This document shows positions 6,598 through 14,747 of a DNA stretch of 33,583 nt, piece after piece. The notes beneath the pieces were generated by a model that was not told the origin of the DNA, ran no database searches, and saw only the letters and a program-made list of their open reading frames with translations. Source of the DNA: Anaerolineae bacterium (GTDB taxonomy: Bacteria; Chloroflexota; Anaerolineae; Aggregatilineales; Phototrophicaceae). The translations under genes and the position numbers were made by a program. The stretch lies in assembly GCA_017303775.1 (NCBI GenBank), contig JAFLCH010000014.1, positions 1-33,583 of the forward strand, written 5' to 3'. Position 1 is the stretch's first letter. Each line of letters opens with the position of its first letter.

Positions 6598-8207
6598 GCT
6601 TTGAGTCCGTGGGGGGAGAGTGTTATGCCGAATGTGCTGCCACTTCCCGGTTGGCTTCTTACATACACACTCCCACCATGAATCTCAGCCACTGATTTGA
6701 CAATCGCCAGCCCTAATCCCGTCCCTTGAATTTTCTCATTTCCAGCTGCGCGATAGAATCGTTCGAACAGGCGGGTTTGGAATTCCGGCGCGATGCCGGG
6801 GCCGTTATCAACCACCTCAATGTGAACAAGTTCATCCTTCATAAATGCTTTTACGAGGATCTTGCCACCTTCTGGTGTGTATTTGATCGCATTATCAATA
6901 TAGTTGACTATTGCCCGCTTGACCCATTTTCGATCACCCTCAATCGGCGAGAGTTCCGCAGCAAGACTCACTTCATGCTCGATTTTTCGTTCGAATAGAA
7001 TGGGTTTCAAGTCGCTAAAAACCTCTCGAATGAGTTCGCCGACCTCAAAATCGGTTTTGCTGACACCCAATCCACTTTCGATCTGTTCGAGATTCAGAAG
7101 ATCATTAATCAGGCTTTGTAGTCGGTTGATACCGTTCAGCGCCAGCCGGATGATTTCAAGTGCTGTCGCGTCGGATGCGCCATAATAATCTTGCAGCATG
7201 TGCATTGCGCTCAGTGCTACACCGAGTGGATTCTTCATATCATGCGCCGCTGCTCGCATGAATTCTGCCCGTCGAATTTCCGATTCTCGCAGATGCGAGA
7301 TGTCCCGCAGCACAATCACCCACCCATTATTCTTTCGGTTCTGTTCCACTTGCCGCATAACATAAATCGGCGAAACAATTACCGATAAAACCTTTCCATT
7401 CTCCAGTGTGGTCTGGAAAGATTGGCTTTCAGTGGTTTGTGTCGAAAGTGCGTACAACAGCGAGTCTCGAATCCGAACATGAATTGGCGCTTCTCGTAAA
7501 TCACTCCCCTTCAATGCGCGTGCATCAACGTCGAATAAGACCTCTGCTGCATGGTTTATCAGATGTATGCGCCCATTCTGATCGGTCGCGATCATACCAT
7601 CAGCCGTCGATTGGAAGATCGCATGCAGTTGTTTCTCATGCTCCGATGTGGTTTCGTAAAGGCGCGCGTTCTCAATTGCCACGCCCACCGTATCCGCAAT
7701 CGCCCGCAGCACATTAATGATCTCATTGCTGAAGCTGTTCGGTTGGTTGCTCATGATGCTCAAAATACCGATGATCTTGCTCCGTGCATGTATTGGAGCC
7801 ATCACAATCGATCGGAATTGCTCATCATGAAAGCGCGGGACAGCGAGTTCTTCTGTGCCGTCAAGATTGTTATCGACTACAATGTCATCGGTATCAATCA
7901 CTTTGCCGGACATCCCTTTGCCAAGTGGGATTCGCATCGGCGGATTGACGAAATCATGCGGCCAACCTTGTTGTGCCCGCAGCACGACTTCCTTCGCTTC
8001 TTCATCTACGAGGCTGATGCCCCCCGCTTCAGCCCCTACCACATCCAGTACTGCTTTCAGGGCAGTAGTCAGAGTTTGGTTAAGGTCGAGCGATTGGCTG
8101 ACGGTTGCTGCAACGGTATTGATGGCGCCGAGTTGGTCTATGCGTCTTTTGACTTCATCCGTGAGCAGTCGGTTTTGGATCAGTAAACTTTGAAGATCGT
8201 TTTGCAC
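6579..8207 (-). CDS. GAF-PAS sensor histidine kinase
   Basis: 542 residues. A GAF domain spans about 30-185 ('DVVGAEAGGISLVDEEAKEV', 'GILSIMSNQPNSFS'), a PAS domain about 190-305 ('IFQSTADGMIATDQNGRIHLIN'), a HisKA domain with the H-box 'AAHDMKNPLGVAL' (His322), and a HATPase domain with 'NYIDNAIKYTP', 'VDNGPGIAPE', 'FYRAAGNEKIQGTGLGLAIV'. There is no membrane segment, so the input is a cytosolic ligand or redox signal. The start is GTG at 8207. No response regulator gene lies next to it; the orphan regulators at 9667-10512 and 11914-12594 are possible neighbours in function, but that is a guess. Its 3' end overlaps the transporter ATPase gene tail to tail by 19 bases. Confidence 0.9.
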   Translation of the reverse strand: MQNDLQSLLIQNRLLTDEVKRRIDQLGAINTVAATVSQSLDLNQTLTTALKAVLDVVGAEAGGISLVDEEAKEVVLRAQQGWPHDFVNPPMRIPLGKGMSGKVIDTDDIVVDNNLDGTEELAVPRFHDEQFRSIVMAPIHARSKIIGILSIMSNQPNSFSNEIINVLRAIADTVGVAIENARLYETTSEHEKQLHAIFQSTADGMIATDQNGRIHLINHAAEVLFDVDARALKGSDLREAPIHVRIRDSLLYALSTQTTESQSFQTTLENGKVLSVIVSPIYVMRQVEQNRKNNGWVIVLRDISHLRESEIRRAEFMRAAAHDMKNPLGVALSAMHMLQDYYGASDATALEIIRLALNGINRLQSLINDLLNLEQIESGLGVSKTDFEVGELIREVFSDLKPILFERKIEHEVSLAAELSPIEGDRKWVKRAIVNYIDNAIKYTPEGGKILVKAFMKDELVHIEVVDNGPGIAPEFQTRLFERFYRAAGNEKIQGTGLGLAIVKSVAEIHGGSVYVRSQPGSGSTFGITLSPHGLKAQPITG

Positions 8208-8422
8208 GCTGAAACCTGTCGATGAAAATTAGGATAGCAGAGACATAAATAACAGTTTTCATACCAATAGTATACCCCAGAATGTGGTTCGGATGGAATA
8301 AACCATATACTCGGATCAACTTATGCCGTTCATGGACTTATACCGACTTCCGTGGGCTAGTTTCGTACACCCCCTTTCGTTATCATTATCCGCGCTCTGC
8401 TTTCTAACTGAAGGGGATAATA

Positions 8423-9670
8423 ATGAATTTTGATGTGGCTGCTGTGCGCGCCCAATTTCCAATGTTAGCGGGCAATACGCCCATTTATTTCGATAATCCT
8501 GCTGGAACGCAGGTTCCGCAGCGCGTAATTGATGCCGTCAGCGGCTATTTTCTGCGCATGAATGCCAACTCTGGCGGCCTATTTGCCACCAGTCTCCACA
8601 CCGATGAAATGGTGCAGTCAACCCGCGAAAAGGTAGCCGACTTCCTCAACGCCCCGGACTCTAGTGAAATTGTCCTCGGCCCAAACATGACCACCCTCAA
8701 CTTTGCTCTCAGCCGCGCCCTCGCCAAAACGTTGAAGCCCGGTGACGAAATCGTCCTCACCCGCATGGATCACGACGCCAATGTGGCTCCATGGTTGCGC
8801 ATTGCCGAAGACTACAACTTGGTCGTGCGCTGGGTCGACATTCGTACTGCCGACTGCACTCTCGACCTCGACTCCCTTGAAGCCGCCCTCACAGATCGCA
8901 CCCGTGTAGTAGCCACCGTGCATGCCTCAAACGCAGTCGGCACCATCAATCCGGTCGCCAAAATTGCGCAGATGGCACACGCTGCTGGCGCTCTTTATGT
9001 AGTTGATGCGGTTCAAAGCGCGCCCCATATCCCCATTGATGTGCAATCGATCGGCTGTGACTTCCTGCTCTGCTCGGCCTACAAATTCTTCGGCCCGCAC
9101 ATTGGCATCATGTGGGGACGCTACGACCTGCTTCAATCGCTCCCTGCTTACAAAGTGCGCCCCTCCAAGGACAAAGCCCCTTACCGTTGGGAAACAGGCA
9201 CACCCAGCTTTGAAACCATCGCCGGCGTCGGTGCCTGCATCGACTATCTCGAATCAATCGGTCAATCCATCGGCCAGCCTGCCGAGTCCGCCTATCCGGC
9301 TTTCTCAGGTCGCCGCTTGCATCTCAAAACCGCCATGACCGTTCTCGGTGACTACGAACGGGAACTCGTGCAGCACCTCATCGACGTCATCCAACAGACA
9401 CCCGGCAGTGCCATCGCCGGCATTACCGACGCCAATCGATTCGAAGAGCGCGTGCCCACCGTCGTCTTTACCCTCGACCGCGCCACCCCACAGCAAATCG
9501 CAGCCCATTTGGCCGGTCACAATATTTTCGTTTGGGATGGCAACTATTACGCCGTCGAGATCATGAACCGGCTTGGACATGCCGAAAATGGTATGGTGCG
9601 CGTCGGCCTAGCGCACTACAACACCCACGAGGAAATTGAACGCTTCGGAGCTGCGCTGAAGGCGCTTTAG
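8423..9670 (+). CDS. Class V PLP enzyme, cysteine-desulfurase-like, without the catalytic cysteine
   Basis: 415 residues with the class V aminotransferase fold: 'IYFDNPAGTQVP', 'GDEIVLTRMDHDANV', 'VVDAVQSAPHIPIDV', the PLP lysine in 'CSAYKFFGPHIG' (Lys221), and 'YRWETGTPSFE'. It most resembles the family annotated as cysteine desulfurase-like (VC1184 type). In SufS-type enzymes a catalytic Cys lies in an R-x-G-x-x-C-A loop near the C-terminus. Here the matching stretch is 'FVWDGNYYAVEIMNRLG', with no Cys, followed by 'VRVGLAHYNTHEEIERF'. It therefore probably does another PLP reaction (lyase, epimerase or transaminase). AAGGGG six bases upstream supports the ATG at 8423. The gene stands alone on this strand and overlaps the next gene tail to tail by four bases. 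Confidence 0.85.
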   Translation: MNFDVAAVRAQFPMLAGNTPIYFDNPAGTQVPQRVIDAVSGYFLRMNANSGGLFATSLHTDEMVQSTREKVADFLNAPDSSEIVLGPNMTTLNFALSRALAKTLKPGDEIVLTRMDHDANVAPWLRIAEDYNLVVRWVDIRTADCTLDLDSLEAALTDRTRVVATVHASNAVGTINPVAKIAQMAHAAGALYVVDAVQSAPHIPIDVQSIGCDFLLCSAYKFFGPHIGIMWGRYDLLQSLPAYKVRPSKDKAPYRWETGTPSFETIAGVGACIDYLESIGQSIGQPAESAYPAFSGRRLHLKTAMTVLGDYERELVQHLIDVIQQTPGSAIAGITDANRFEERVPTVVFTLDRATPQQIAAHLAGHNIFVWDGNYYAVEIMNRLGHAENGMVRVGLAHYNTHEEIERFGAALKAL

Positions 9671-10512
9671 CCGATGAGTTCTTTCGAAATTGCGGAACCC
9701 AATTGGGCAGCCATCAACTCAAGGTGCATCACCTGTTCTTCCGAGATGCTGCCCGCTTCTTCGCGGAACACCGCCAGCACGCCATACCGGTTGCCGCTGA
9801 ACGACACCGGTACACAGGCCACCGCCCCCAACCGTCCCTTGGTGACCAGCGGATGATTGGGGGTATCACCACTCCCCGCGACTCGGCTCTGCCCGTGTTG
9901 CAGCACCCATGTGATCAAATCCTGAGCTTCCGACTCCTTCGGGCTGACCGCTTGAATCGGGGCAGGGCCATCCTGCGCTTTCAATACCAGTGTGATCGGG
10001 TTCGCGTTCACCATCCGGTAAAACGCCACATAATCATAGCCAAGGTTCTTGCACGCCGTCACCGTGACCTGCTGCTTGCCTCCTTCGCCCGCAGCATGTC
10101 GCAGCTCTTTCGCGAACTGCCGCACTGCCGGTAAGCTGTCGGCGCGCAGCGTTTCCAACTGCCGGTCGGACATCAACTTGGTGATTCGTCGGATCAAATC
10201 ATTGTCCTTGAACGGATCAGTGCTAATCTCATCAGCCCGCCCCGGCATTCCGAAGTCAGCTTCCTCATCCACCAGTATGATAAATAAGCGCGGGTAACTG
10301 TGCCGGATTTCGTTCACCAGTTCAAACGTATGACCGATTTGGTTATCCAGCACCAGAATATCAACATGCTTACTCTGGTCTGCCAGCGTATCAGGCACAT
10401 CTTCCAATGCTGAAACAATTTGTACGCGGAAATCTGGCTGTGCCGATAGATTCTTATAATATTGGTTTGCCACTTCCCGTCGCGCGGCCACCAGAATTTC
10501 AACAGATGTCAT
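9667..10512 (-). CDS. Receiver-like plus GAF domain protein
   Basis: 281 residues. The N-terminal part (1-120) looks like a response-regulator receiver: 'VEILVAARREVANQYYKNL', then 'HVDILVLDNQIGHTFELVNEIR' with an Asp at the phosphorylation position, and 'RLFIILVDEEADFG'. The typical acidic pair and Lys are not clear, so it may not be phosphorylated in the usual way. The C-terminal part (about 125-280) resembles a GAF domain ('TACKNLGYDYVAFYRMV', 'RLGAVACVPVSFSGNRYGVLAVF'). There is no output domain for DNA binding or catalysis. It is probably a small signalling or scaffolding protein. A likely -10 box lies about 40 bases upstream. Confidence 0.7.
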   Translation of the reverse strand: MTSVEILVAARREVANQYYKNLSAQPDFRVQIVSALEDVPDTLADQSKHVDILVLDNQIGHTFELVNEIRHSYPRLFIILVDEEADFGMPGRADEISTDPFKDNDLIRRITKLMSDRQLETLRADSLPAVRQFAKELRHAAGEGGKQQVTVTACKNLGYDYVAFYRMVNANPITLVLKAQDGPAPIQAVSPKESEAQDLITWVLQHGQSRVAGSGDTPNHPLVTKGRLGAVACVPVSFSGNRYGVLAVFREEAGSISEEQVMHLELMAAQLGSAISKELIG

Positions 10513-10551
10513 CGTTATTTGAACCCCCGGATTGTGTCATCTCCATAACCC

Positions 10552-10557
10552 ATTATA
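10552..10557 (-). promoter_or_regulatory. Putative -10 box for the receiver-GAF gene
   Basis: On the minus strand a perfect TATAAT lies in the 67-base gap between the M20 peptidase gene and the receiver-GAF gene, about 40 bases before the latter's start. No convincing -35 box is seen 17 bases upstream. It suggests the receiver-GAF gene can be expressed separately from the peptidase. Confidence 0.4.
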
Positions 10558-10579
10558 GGTCAGGAATATCTGCGCATGT

Positions 10580-11740
10580 TTACGATGCTGCTACATAATC
10601 GCAGCAAGCCAGCGTCAGCAAGAGCAAATGCCGCATGCCGTCAGCCACTGGTTTGCTCTCAATGTACTCGTCTAGCCGGTGAGCATTTCCGCCATGTGTC
10701 ACCCCCACCGTGATCGCAGGGCATCCTGCCGCCAGCGGGATATTCGCGTCAGTGCTCCCGTTCTCTAGGGTGCCTTTTACCCCGACTTGTTCCAGTGCGG
10801 CGTATGCCCCTTGTATCAGTACATGATCAGCCGGAATCTGCCCCGCAGGTCGGTCACCCACCACCTCAATCGCCAGCGGGAGCGAGGCCTTATTCATTCG
10901 CGCTACTGTCTCTCGCACTTTCTCCTCAAATTGTCCGAGCGTAACCGAATCTTCCGACCGCAAGTCCAGCCATAAACCGGCCTCTGTCGCAATCGTGTTG
11001 ATGCTCTGCCCGCCCTCAATGATCCCGATGTTATACGTAGTGCGTGGGGCTTCCGGTGGCCGCAGCGCAGTGATCGCTGCCCCCAACTCCATGATTCCAT
11101 GAATCGCGCTTGTTCGTCCGAAGTTCAACCAGCTGTGTCCGCCTTCGCCCTTAGCGGTGATATGCAGCCGTCGCACCGCAATCCCTGCATGATACACATG
11201 CCCGAATGCCATCCCCTCCAGATTGAGCACACATGCAATATCCGGCTGAAGCTGCTGGAACACCGCCTTCATCCCCCCCAGATCGCCCAATCCTTCCTCG
11301 CGTGTGTTTGCCACGAACCAGATGTCGCATGCAGGCTGGAGCTCCAATTGTCGTAAACTCCGTAGGATACCCAGCATTCCCGACACGCCGATGCTGTTAT
11401 CCCCCAACCCCGGCCCATAAATCAGGTCGCCCTCTTGCCGGATAGTCAAATCAGCGTGCTCTGCAAACACAGTATCCGTGTGTGCCGAGATCATGATTCC
11501 CGGTCGCCCGCTCTGCTTCCCTTTCAATTTCCCGATCACGTTAAACAGCGCGTCGCTCTGAACGGCTTCCAGTCCCATTGCCTCGAATTGTGCTCGGACG
11601 TATTCTGCTCGCCGTTCTTCTGCGAAAGTTGGGGCGGGGATCTGTTGAATGGCGATAGCTTCCTCAATCACCCACTTGGCTATGTCCCCTATCCAACCCC
11701 AATTCAACCTTTTATCCCATTGCGCGACCAGTTCTTTCAT
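10580..11740 (-). CDS. M20 family metallopeptidase (di-/tripeptidase-like)
   Basis: 386 residues. The zinc-binding pattern of M20 peptidases is present: 'MISAHTDTVF' (His87, Asp89), 'GPGLGDNSIGVSGML', the catalytic acid pair in 'TREEGLGDLGG', 'VLNLEGMAF', and near the end 'VTHGGNAHRLDEYI'. The lid/dimerisation domain lies between about 190 and 310 ('ITAKGEGGHSWLNFGRTSAIHG'). It should release amino acids from small peptides or N-acylated amino acids in the cytosol; the exact substrate is not readable. The ATG at 11740 is chosen because AGGTAGGA lies six bases upstream; a TTG at 11746 falls directly on that site. Confidence 0.88.
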   Translation of the reverse strand: MKELVAQWDKRLNWGWIGDIAKWVIEEAIAIQQIPAPTFAEERRAEYVRAQFEAMGLEAVQSDALFNVIGKLKGKQSGRPGIMISAHTDTVFAEHADLTIRQEGDLIYGPGLGDNSIGVSGMLGILRSLRQLELQPACDIWFVANTREEGLGDLGGMKAVFQQLQPDIACVLNLEGMAFGHVYHAGIAVRRLHITAKGEGGHSWLNFGRTSAIHGIMELGAAITALRPPEAPRTTYNIGIIEGGQSINTIATEAGLWLDLRSEDSVTLGQFEEKVRETVARMNKASLPLAIEVVGDRPAGQIPADHVLIQGAYAALEQVGVKGTLENGSTDANIPLAAGCPAITVGVTHGGNAHRLDEYIESKPVADGMRHLLLLTLACCDYVAAS

Positions 11741-11823
11741 GCACAATCCTACCTGTTCTTGGATAACGGCGTTTGTATTCCGTTAGAAATTATCGAATTT
11801 AATTAGTTCATCAGCTTCTAGGG

Positions 11824-11852
11824 TTTCACGACCCTTTGAATACCGCTATAAT
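11824..11852 (+). promoter_or_regulatory. Promoter of the atypical response regulator gene
   Basis: TTTCAC (11824-11829) and a perfect TATAAT (11847-11852) are 17 bases apart, placing the transcription start near 11860 and a leader of about 55 bases before the GTG at 11914. This also argues against a start codon at 11836, which would lie between the two boxes. Confidence 0.65.
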
Positions 11853-11913
11853 AACCAATCCTTTTACTTTGAGCGATGTGCTTATCTGTCTGCCGAAACT
11901 TTGGAGGTGCTGG

Positions 11914-12594
11914 GTGGAAGCCGCGAGAGTATTGTTGATCGGACGCGCCCAGTCGAATGGCTCTTCTCTAGCCAATGCCCTCAAGAAAAAGTACGACGTT
12001 TTGCACGCGACCAGCGGCAAACACGGTACGCAGCTCGCCCAGCAAGAACAGTTCCAACTTATCGTTCTGGACGCCGTTTCCATGCGCACACCCGGCGAAC
12101 GCATTTGCTATGATCTGCGTCGTGTTGCGGGCGCGGCTTCCCTCGTCCATCTTCACCCCGGCCCGCGTGAGTCGGCGCAGAGTATGGCCGACATCCTCCT
12201 AATTCATCCGGTTAGCTCCCGTCGTTTGCTCAACGCCGTAGATCGGCTCTTGCTCAAGCAAGATGACGATGTCATTTTCTGCGGCCCTTTTGCCATCAAT
12301 CGCTCCCGTCGCATCCTGCTTGCCCATGGTCAGGAAACTCAGCTCACCCCCAAGCAAGCGTTGCTTGTTGAACTCTTTTTCTCCAACCCCGGCGCAACCT
12401 TGGATCGTCGCACCCTCATGGAACGCGTATGGCAAACCGACTACATGGGTGACACCCGTACCCTCGATGTACACATCCGTTGGGTGCGCGAAATGCTCGA
12501 AGCGGACCCCAGTCACCCCATCTATCTTCGCACAGTGCGTGGAGTTGGTTATCGCCTCGAACTCAATGTCAACGGCCTAGCCAAATCGACCTGA
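11914..12594 (+). CDS. OmpR-family winged-helix regulator with a degenerate receiver
   Basis: About 226 residues. The C-terminal winged helix (about 120-226) is a clear OmpR/PhoB DNA-binding domain: 'LTPKQALLVELFFSNPG', 'TRTLDVHIRWVREMLEADP', 'LRTVRGVGYRLEL'. The N-terminal part has a receiver shape, but key residues are missing: the acidic pair of 'IVDDE' is replaced by 'LIGRAQ', and the Lys-Pro of the fifth strand by His-Pro in 'ILLIHPVSSRRLL'. An Asp remains in 'QLIVLDAVSMRTPGERICYDLR'. It is probably regulated without ordinary phosphorylation. GGAGGT (11903-11908) before the GTG at 11914 fixes the start. There is no kinase gene beside it. Confidence 0.85.
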   Translation: MEAARVLLIGRAQSNGSSLANALKKKYDVLHATSGKHGTQLAQQEQFQLIVLDAVSMRTPGERICYDLRRVAGAASLVHLHPGPRESAQSMADILLIHPVSSRRLLNAVDRLLLKQDDDVIFCGPFAINRSRRILLAHGQETQLTPKQALLVELFFSNPGATLDRRTLMERVWQTDYMGDTRTLDVHIRWVREMLEADPSHPIYLRTVRGVGYRLELNVNGLAKST

Positions 12595-12607
12595 ACCCTC
12601 ACTCAAT

Positions 12608-12637
12608 CAAAAAAACCGGCTGCTGAGGCCGGTTTTT
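12608..12637. terminator. Bidirectional intrinsic terminator
   Basis: ACCGGC (12615-12620) and GCCGGT (12628-12633) form a hairpin flanked by an A run on the left and a T run on the right, so it works in both directions. It sits between the convergent regulator gene (plus) and rpsT (minus). Confidence 0.88.
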
Positions 12638-12662
12638 AGAGTTAATCAATTTTTACTGAGCT

Positions 12663-12935
12663 TTACTTGGCCGCAAGCGCTGCCAGTTGCTTCATCAGAC
12701 GGCTCTTGCGGCGAGCAGCGTTCTTGGGATGGATAGTGCCACGGCTCGCGGCCATATCCAGATCACGCACCGCCTCAAGGGTCGCTGCCTTCGCGTCTTC
12801 AAACTTCCCGCCACCCTGAATGGTTGTACGAGCCTTCTTCACCAGAGTGCGGACGCGGTTCCGGTAAACGCGGTTATGGGCGCGGCGCTTCTCATTCTGG
12901 CGGAAACGCTTAATTGCAGATTGATGATTAGCCAT
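12663..12935 (-). CDS. rpsT: 30S ribosomal protein S20
   Basis: 90 residues, the normal length for S20, a primary binder of 16S rRNA in the small subunit. Family features are the N-terminal 'MANHQSAIKRFRQNEKRRAHN', rich in Arg and Lys, and the C-terminal 'DMAASRGTIHPKNAARRKSRL'. GGAGG precedes the ATG, and a small perfect hairpin lies immediately upstream of it. It is transcribed alone: a terminator follows and its own promoter precedes it. It is a useful marker for placing the organism. Confidence 0.97.
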   Translation of the reverse strand: MANHQSAIKRFRQNEKRRAHNRVYRNRVRTLVKKARTTIQGGGKFEDAKAATLEAVRDLDMAASRGTIHPKNAARRKSRLMKQLAALAAK

Positions 12936-12940
12936 TCAAT

Positions 12941-12960
12941 GCCTCCAGCAGTGCCTGCTG
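12941..12960 (-). promoter_or_regulatory. Hairpin next to the rpsT ribosome-binding site
   Basis: On the minus strand CAGCAG and CTGCTG (12960-12955 and 12951-12946) form a perfect six-base stem with a three-base loop, directly followed by the GGAGGC ribosome-binding site. S20 is known to regulate its own translation in E. coli. This hairpin could play such a role, which is an inference. Confidence 0.4.
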
Positions 12961-12993
12961 TCTTGCTCTGTATCTTCGTGTGAATAGACCGGA

Positions 12994-13023
12994 ATACTAT
13001 CATACATGGGCGGCATTTGTCTA
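12994..13023 (-). promoter_or_regulatory. Putative rpsT promoter
   Basis: Minus-strand TAGACA (13023-13018) and TAGTAT (12999-12994) are 18 bases apart, about 60 bases upstream of rpsT. The -35 box differs from consensus at one base; the -10 box is weaker. Confidence 0.4.
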
Positions 13024-13054
13024 GCTTGAATTCATTCCACCCTGTTATTTTTCC

Positions 13055-14050
13055 TTACGTGCTCGTCAGGCTGCTGATTAAGAACACAACCGCGCCGATA
13101 TTCACCAATCCTAACACCACCACCGCCAACATCACTGGAATCGGATACCCTTCATTCGTACCCGGCAGCCGTGTCGCGGTGATCTCGCGAGGAATGTACT
13201 GGAAGAACTCATCTGCCTCCAGCTTTTCCATCTGAGCGTCATCATAATCCTCGATCAAAGCGGCGCTGCGGATGTCCTCTTCCTCATCATCCAGCAGCCC
13301 GAATGCTGCCGACGAAGTGGGCATCTTCGGGCTGGGGGGCGGGCTGGCGGGTGAACTGGCGCGCAGTGGGCTTTGTGGCTTGGGCGTTTCGGATTTCGGC
13401 AGTGGATTAACCGGCGCTTCTTCGCTGAATGGCCCGGACGAGAACAAATCCTCCATCCCGCTCATCGCATTGATGTCGAACCGCTCATCGTCGTCGTCAT
13501 CATCAGTGATCGACATGAACTTCGCCGCTTCATCCAGCGCAGCAGGACTCATGTTACCCGTCCCACCGAGGTTCAGCTTGCTCACCCAATCGTCATATTC
13601 TGCCTCCGACGGCTCATTGACTTTGTGGGTCGAACTCACGCTGCTTGTGGCGGTTACTGGCGCGTCCCATCCGATATTGCTAGGCAGTTCATCATCATCC
13701 CCGGCGCTGAATGGCCCCGGTGCAGGCATTGGCGGCGGCGTAAAACTGCTGTTTGCCAGCACATCCTCTGCTTGCGCGGGTGGCGCTTTCGGGTTGCTTG
13801 GCTGGCGTTGATCCAGTACGGAGATACCTTGTTTTGCACGCTCATTATTCGGGTTGATCGTGAGCACATTTTCGAGGCAGGTGCGCTGCTCTTCGGGGCT
13901 GTCCACTACCGCGCTTAACCATAACCAAGCCTGTTCGTTATATTGATCAATCTCAACCGCCCGCATGAGCATTGCGCGGGCGTCTTCTTTACGTCCGGCT
14001 CGATATGCGCTAATGCCTTCCCGTACCATCCCGTCAACATTTGCTGGCAT
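13055..14050 (-). CDS. TPR protein with acidic linker and C-terminal membrane anchor
   Basis: 331 residues. The N-terminal 80 residues form two to three TPR-like helix pairs ('GISAYRAGRKEDARAMLMRA', 'LENVLTINPNNERAKQGI'). A long, Pro/Ser/Asp-rich, low-complexity linker follows (about 85-290), including a run of six acidic residues near 'SITDDDDDDERFD'. One hydrophobic segment near the C-terminus (about 307-328, 'PVMLAVVVLGLVNIGAVVFLI') should anchor the protein in the membrane, with the TPR part probably in the cytoplasm. TPR domains bind partner proteins; the partner is unknown. GGAGAG nine bases before the ATG supports the start. I do not recognise a named family. Confidence 0.75.
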   Translation of the reverse strand: MPANVDGMVREGISAYRAGRKEDARAMLMRAVEIDQYNEQAWLWLSAVVDSPEEQRTCLENVLTINPNNERAKQGISVLDQRQPSNPKAPPAQAEDVLANSSFTPPPMPAPGPFSAGDDDELPSNIGWDAPVTATSSVSSTHKVNEPSEAEYDDWVSKLNLGGTGNMSPAALDEAAKFMSITDDDDDDERFDINAMSGMEDLFSSGPFSEEAPVNPLPKSETPKPQSPLRASSPASPPPSPKMPTSSAAFGLLDDEEEDIRSAALIEDYDDAQMEKLEADEFFQYIPREITATRLPGTNEGYPIPVMLAVVVLGLVNIGAVVFLISSLTST

Positions 14051-14145
14051 GAGTCTTGCTCTCCAAACATGTTCGCTGCTGAAGTTATCATAGCATGAAC
14101 TTCTCGCCTGCGAAACTTAAATCCTCGCTCATTCCGACTTTAGGC

Positions 14146-14174
14146 GGATGCAGCATCCTTCCAGAATAGGATGC
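14146..14174. repeat. Alternating GGATGC/GCATCC inverted repeats
   Basis: GGATGC (14146-14151), GCATCC(T) (14153-14159) and AGGATGC (14168-14174) lie in the divergent gap between the TPR gene and the SRPBCC gene. The middle copy can pair with either neighbour. No T run follows, so it is not a clear terminator; it could be an operator or an mRNA leader structure. Confidence 0.4.
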
Positions 14175-14247
14175 TTCCTAATCACCCATCAGGTTAAATA
14201 GAGGAGTAGGTGAAAGCCGTTCAGGACATTCAGCACGGAGTATGAAG

Positions 14248-14700
14248 ATGAGCACCATTCATGTCGAAGAGTCGCGTATCATCCCTGCCAGCCCCCAGCA
14301 GGTCTATGCCGTCATCGCCGATTACCACGAAAAACATCCGGCCATCCTCCCGCGCCCTTACTTTAACGACATAACCGTCGAGCAGGGCGGCATCGGCGAA
14401 GGCACGGTGATCCGTTTTTCCATGACCGTCATGGGGCGCACTTTTCACTATCACCAGCGGATTACGGAACCCGAACCCGGTCGCAAACTGGTCGAAACAG
14501 ATCTCAACACCGGTCAGCAGTCCGCATTCATCTTCGAACCCCTCGCCAATAATCAGCAAACTCGCCTGACCATTGCCTCCGATTTTCCTCGCAGTCCCGG
14601 CCTTGCTGGAATCATCGAAAGCATCACACAGCCGCCTATCGTCCGTCGTATTTATCGTCAGGAACTTCAAAATATCGCTGACTACGTGCAAGCGAATTAA
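14248..14700 (+). CDS. SRPBCC family (START-like) protein
   Basis: About 150 residues. The pattern 'VEESRIIPASPQQVYAVIADY', then 'EGTVIRFSMTVMGRTFHYHQRITEPEPGRKLVE', and a C-terminal helix ending 'RRIYRQELQNIADYV' is typical of the polyketide cyclase/dehydrase branch of the SRPBCC superfamily. These proteins have a deep hydrophobic pocket for lipids or aromatic compounds. The substrate is unknown. The ATG at 14248 is preferred because GGAG (14237-14240) is seven bases before it; the ATG at 14242 is only one base away from that site. It is convergent with the RidA gene. Confidence 0.82.
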   Translation: MSTIHVEESRIIPASPQQVYAVIADYHEKHPAILPRPYFNDITVEQGGIGEGTVIRFSMTVMGRTFHYHQRITEPEPGRKLVETDLNTGQQSAFIFEPLANNQQTRLTIASDFPRSPGLAGIIESITQPPIVRRIYRQELQNIADYVQAN

Positions 14701-14712
14701 CCGTTACTCTTA

Positions 14713-14747
14713 AAGGATGGGGCAGGGCTGTCCTTGCCCTTATCCTG
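14713..14747. terminator. Hairpin between the convergent SRPBCC and RidA genes
   Basis: GGAT...GGGCA (14715-14724) can pair with TGCCC...ATCC (14735-14745), with a small bulge. It overlaps the last codons of the RidA gene. T runs are short on both sides, so termination strength is uncertain. Confidence 0.4.

Noticed and set aside
7551-8186. 211-codon plus-strand frame
   Set aside because: It is a shadow of the GAF-PAS kinase gene, which has complete domains on the minus strand.
13272-13811. 179-codon Ser/Ala-rich frame on the plus strand
   Set aside because: It is the mirror of the low-complexity linker of the TPR protein on the other strand; the composition is an artefact of that repeat-like sequence.
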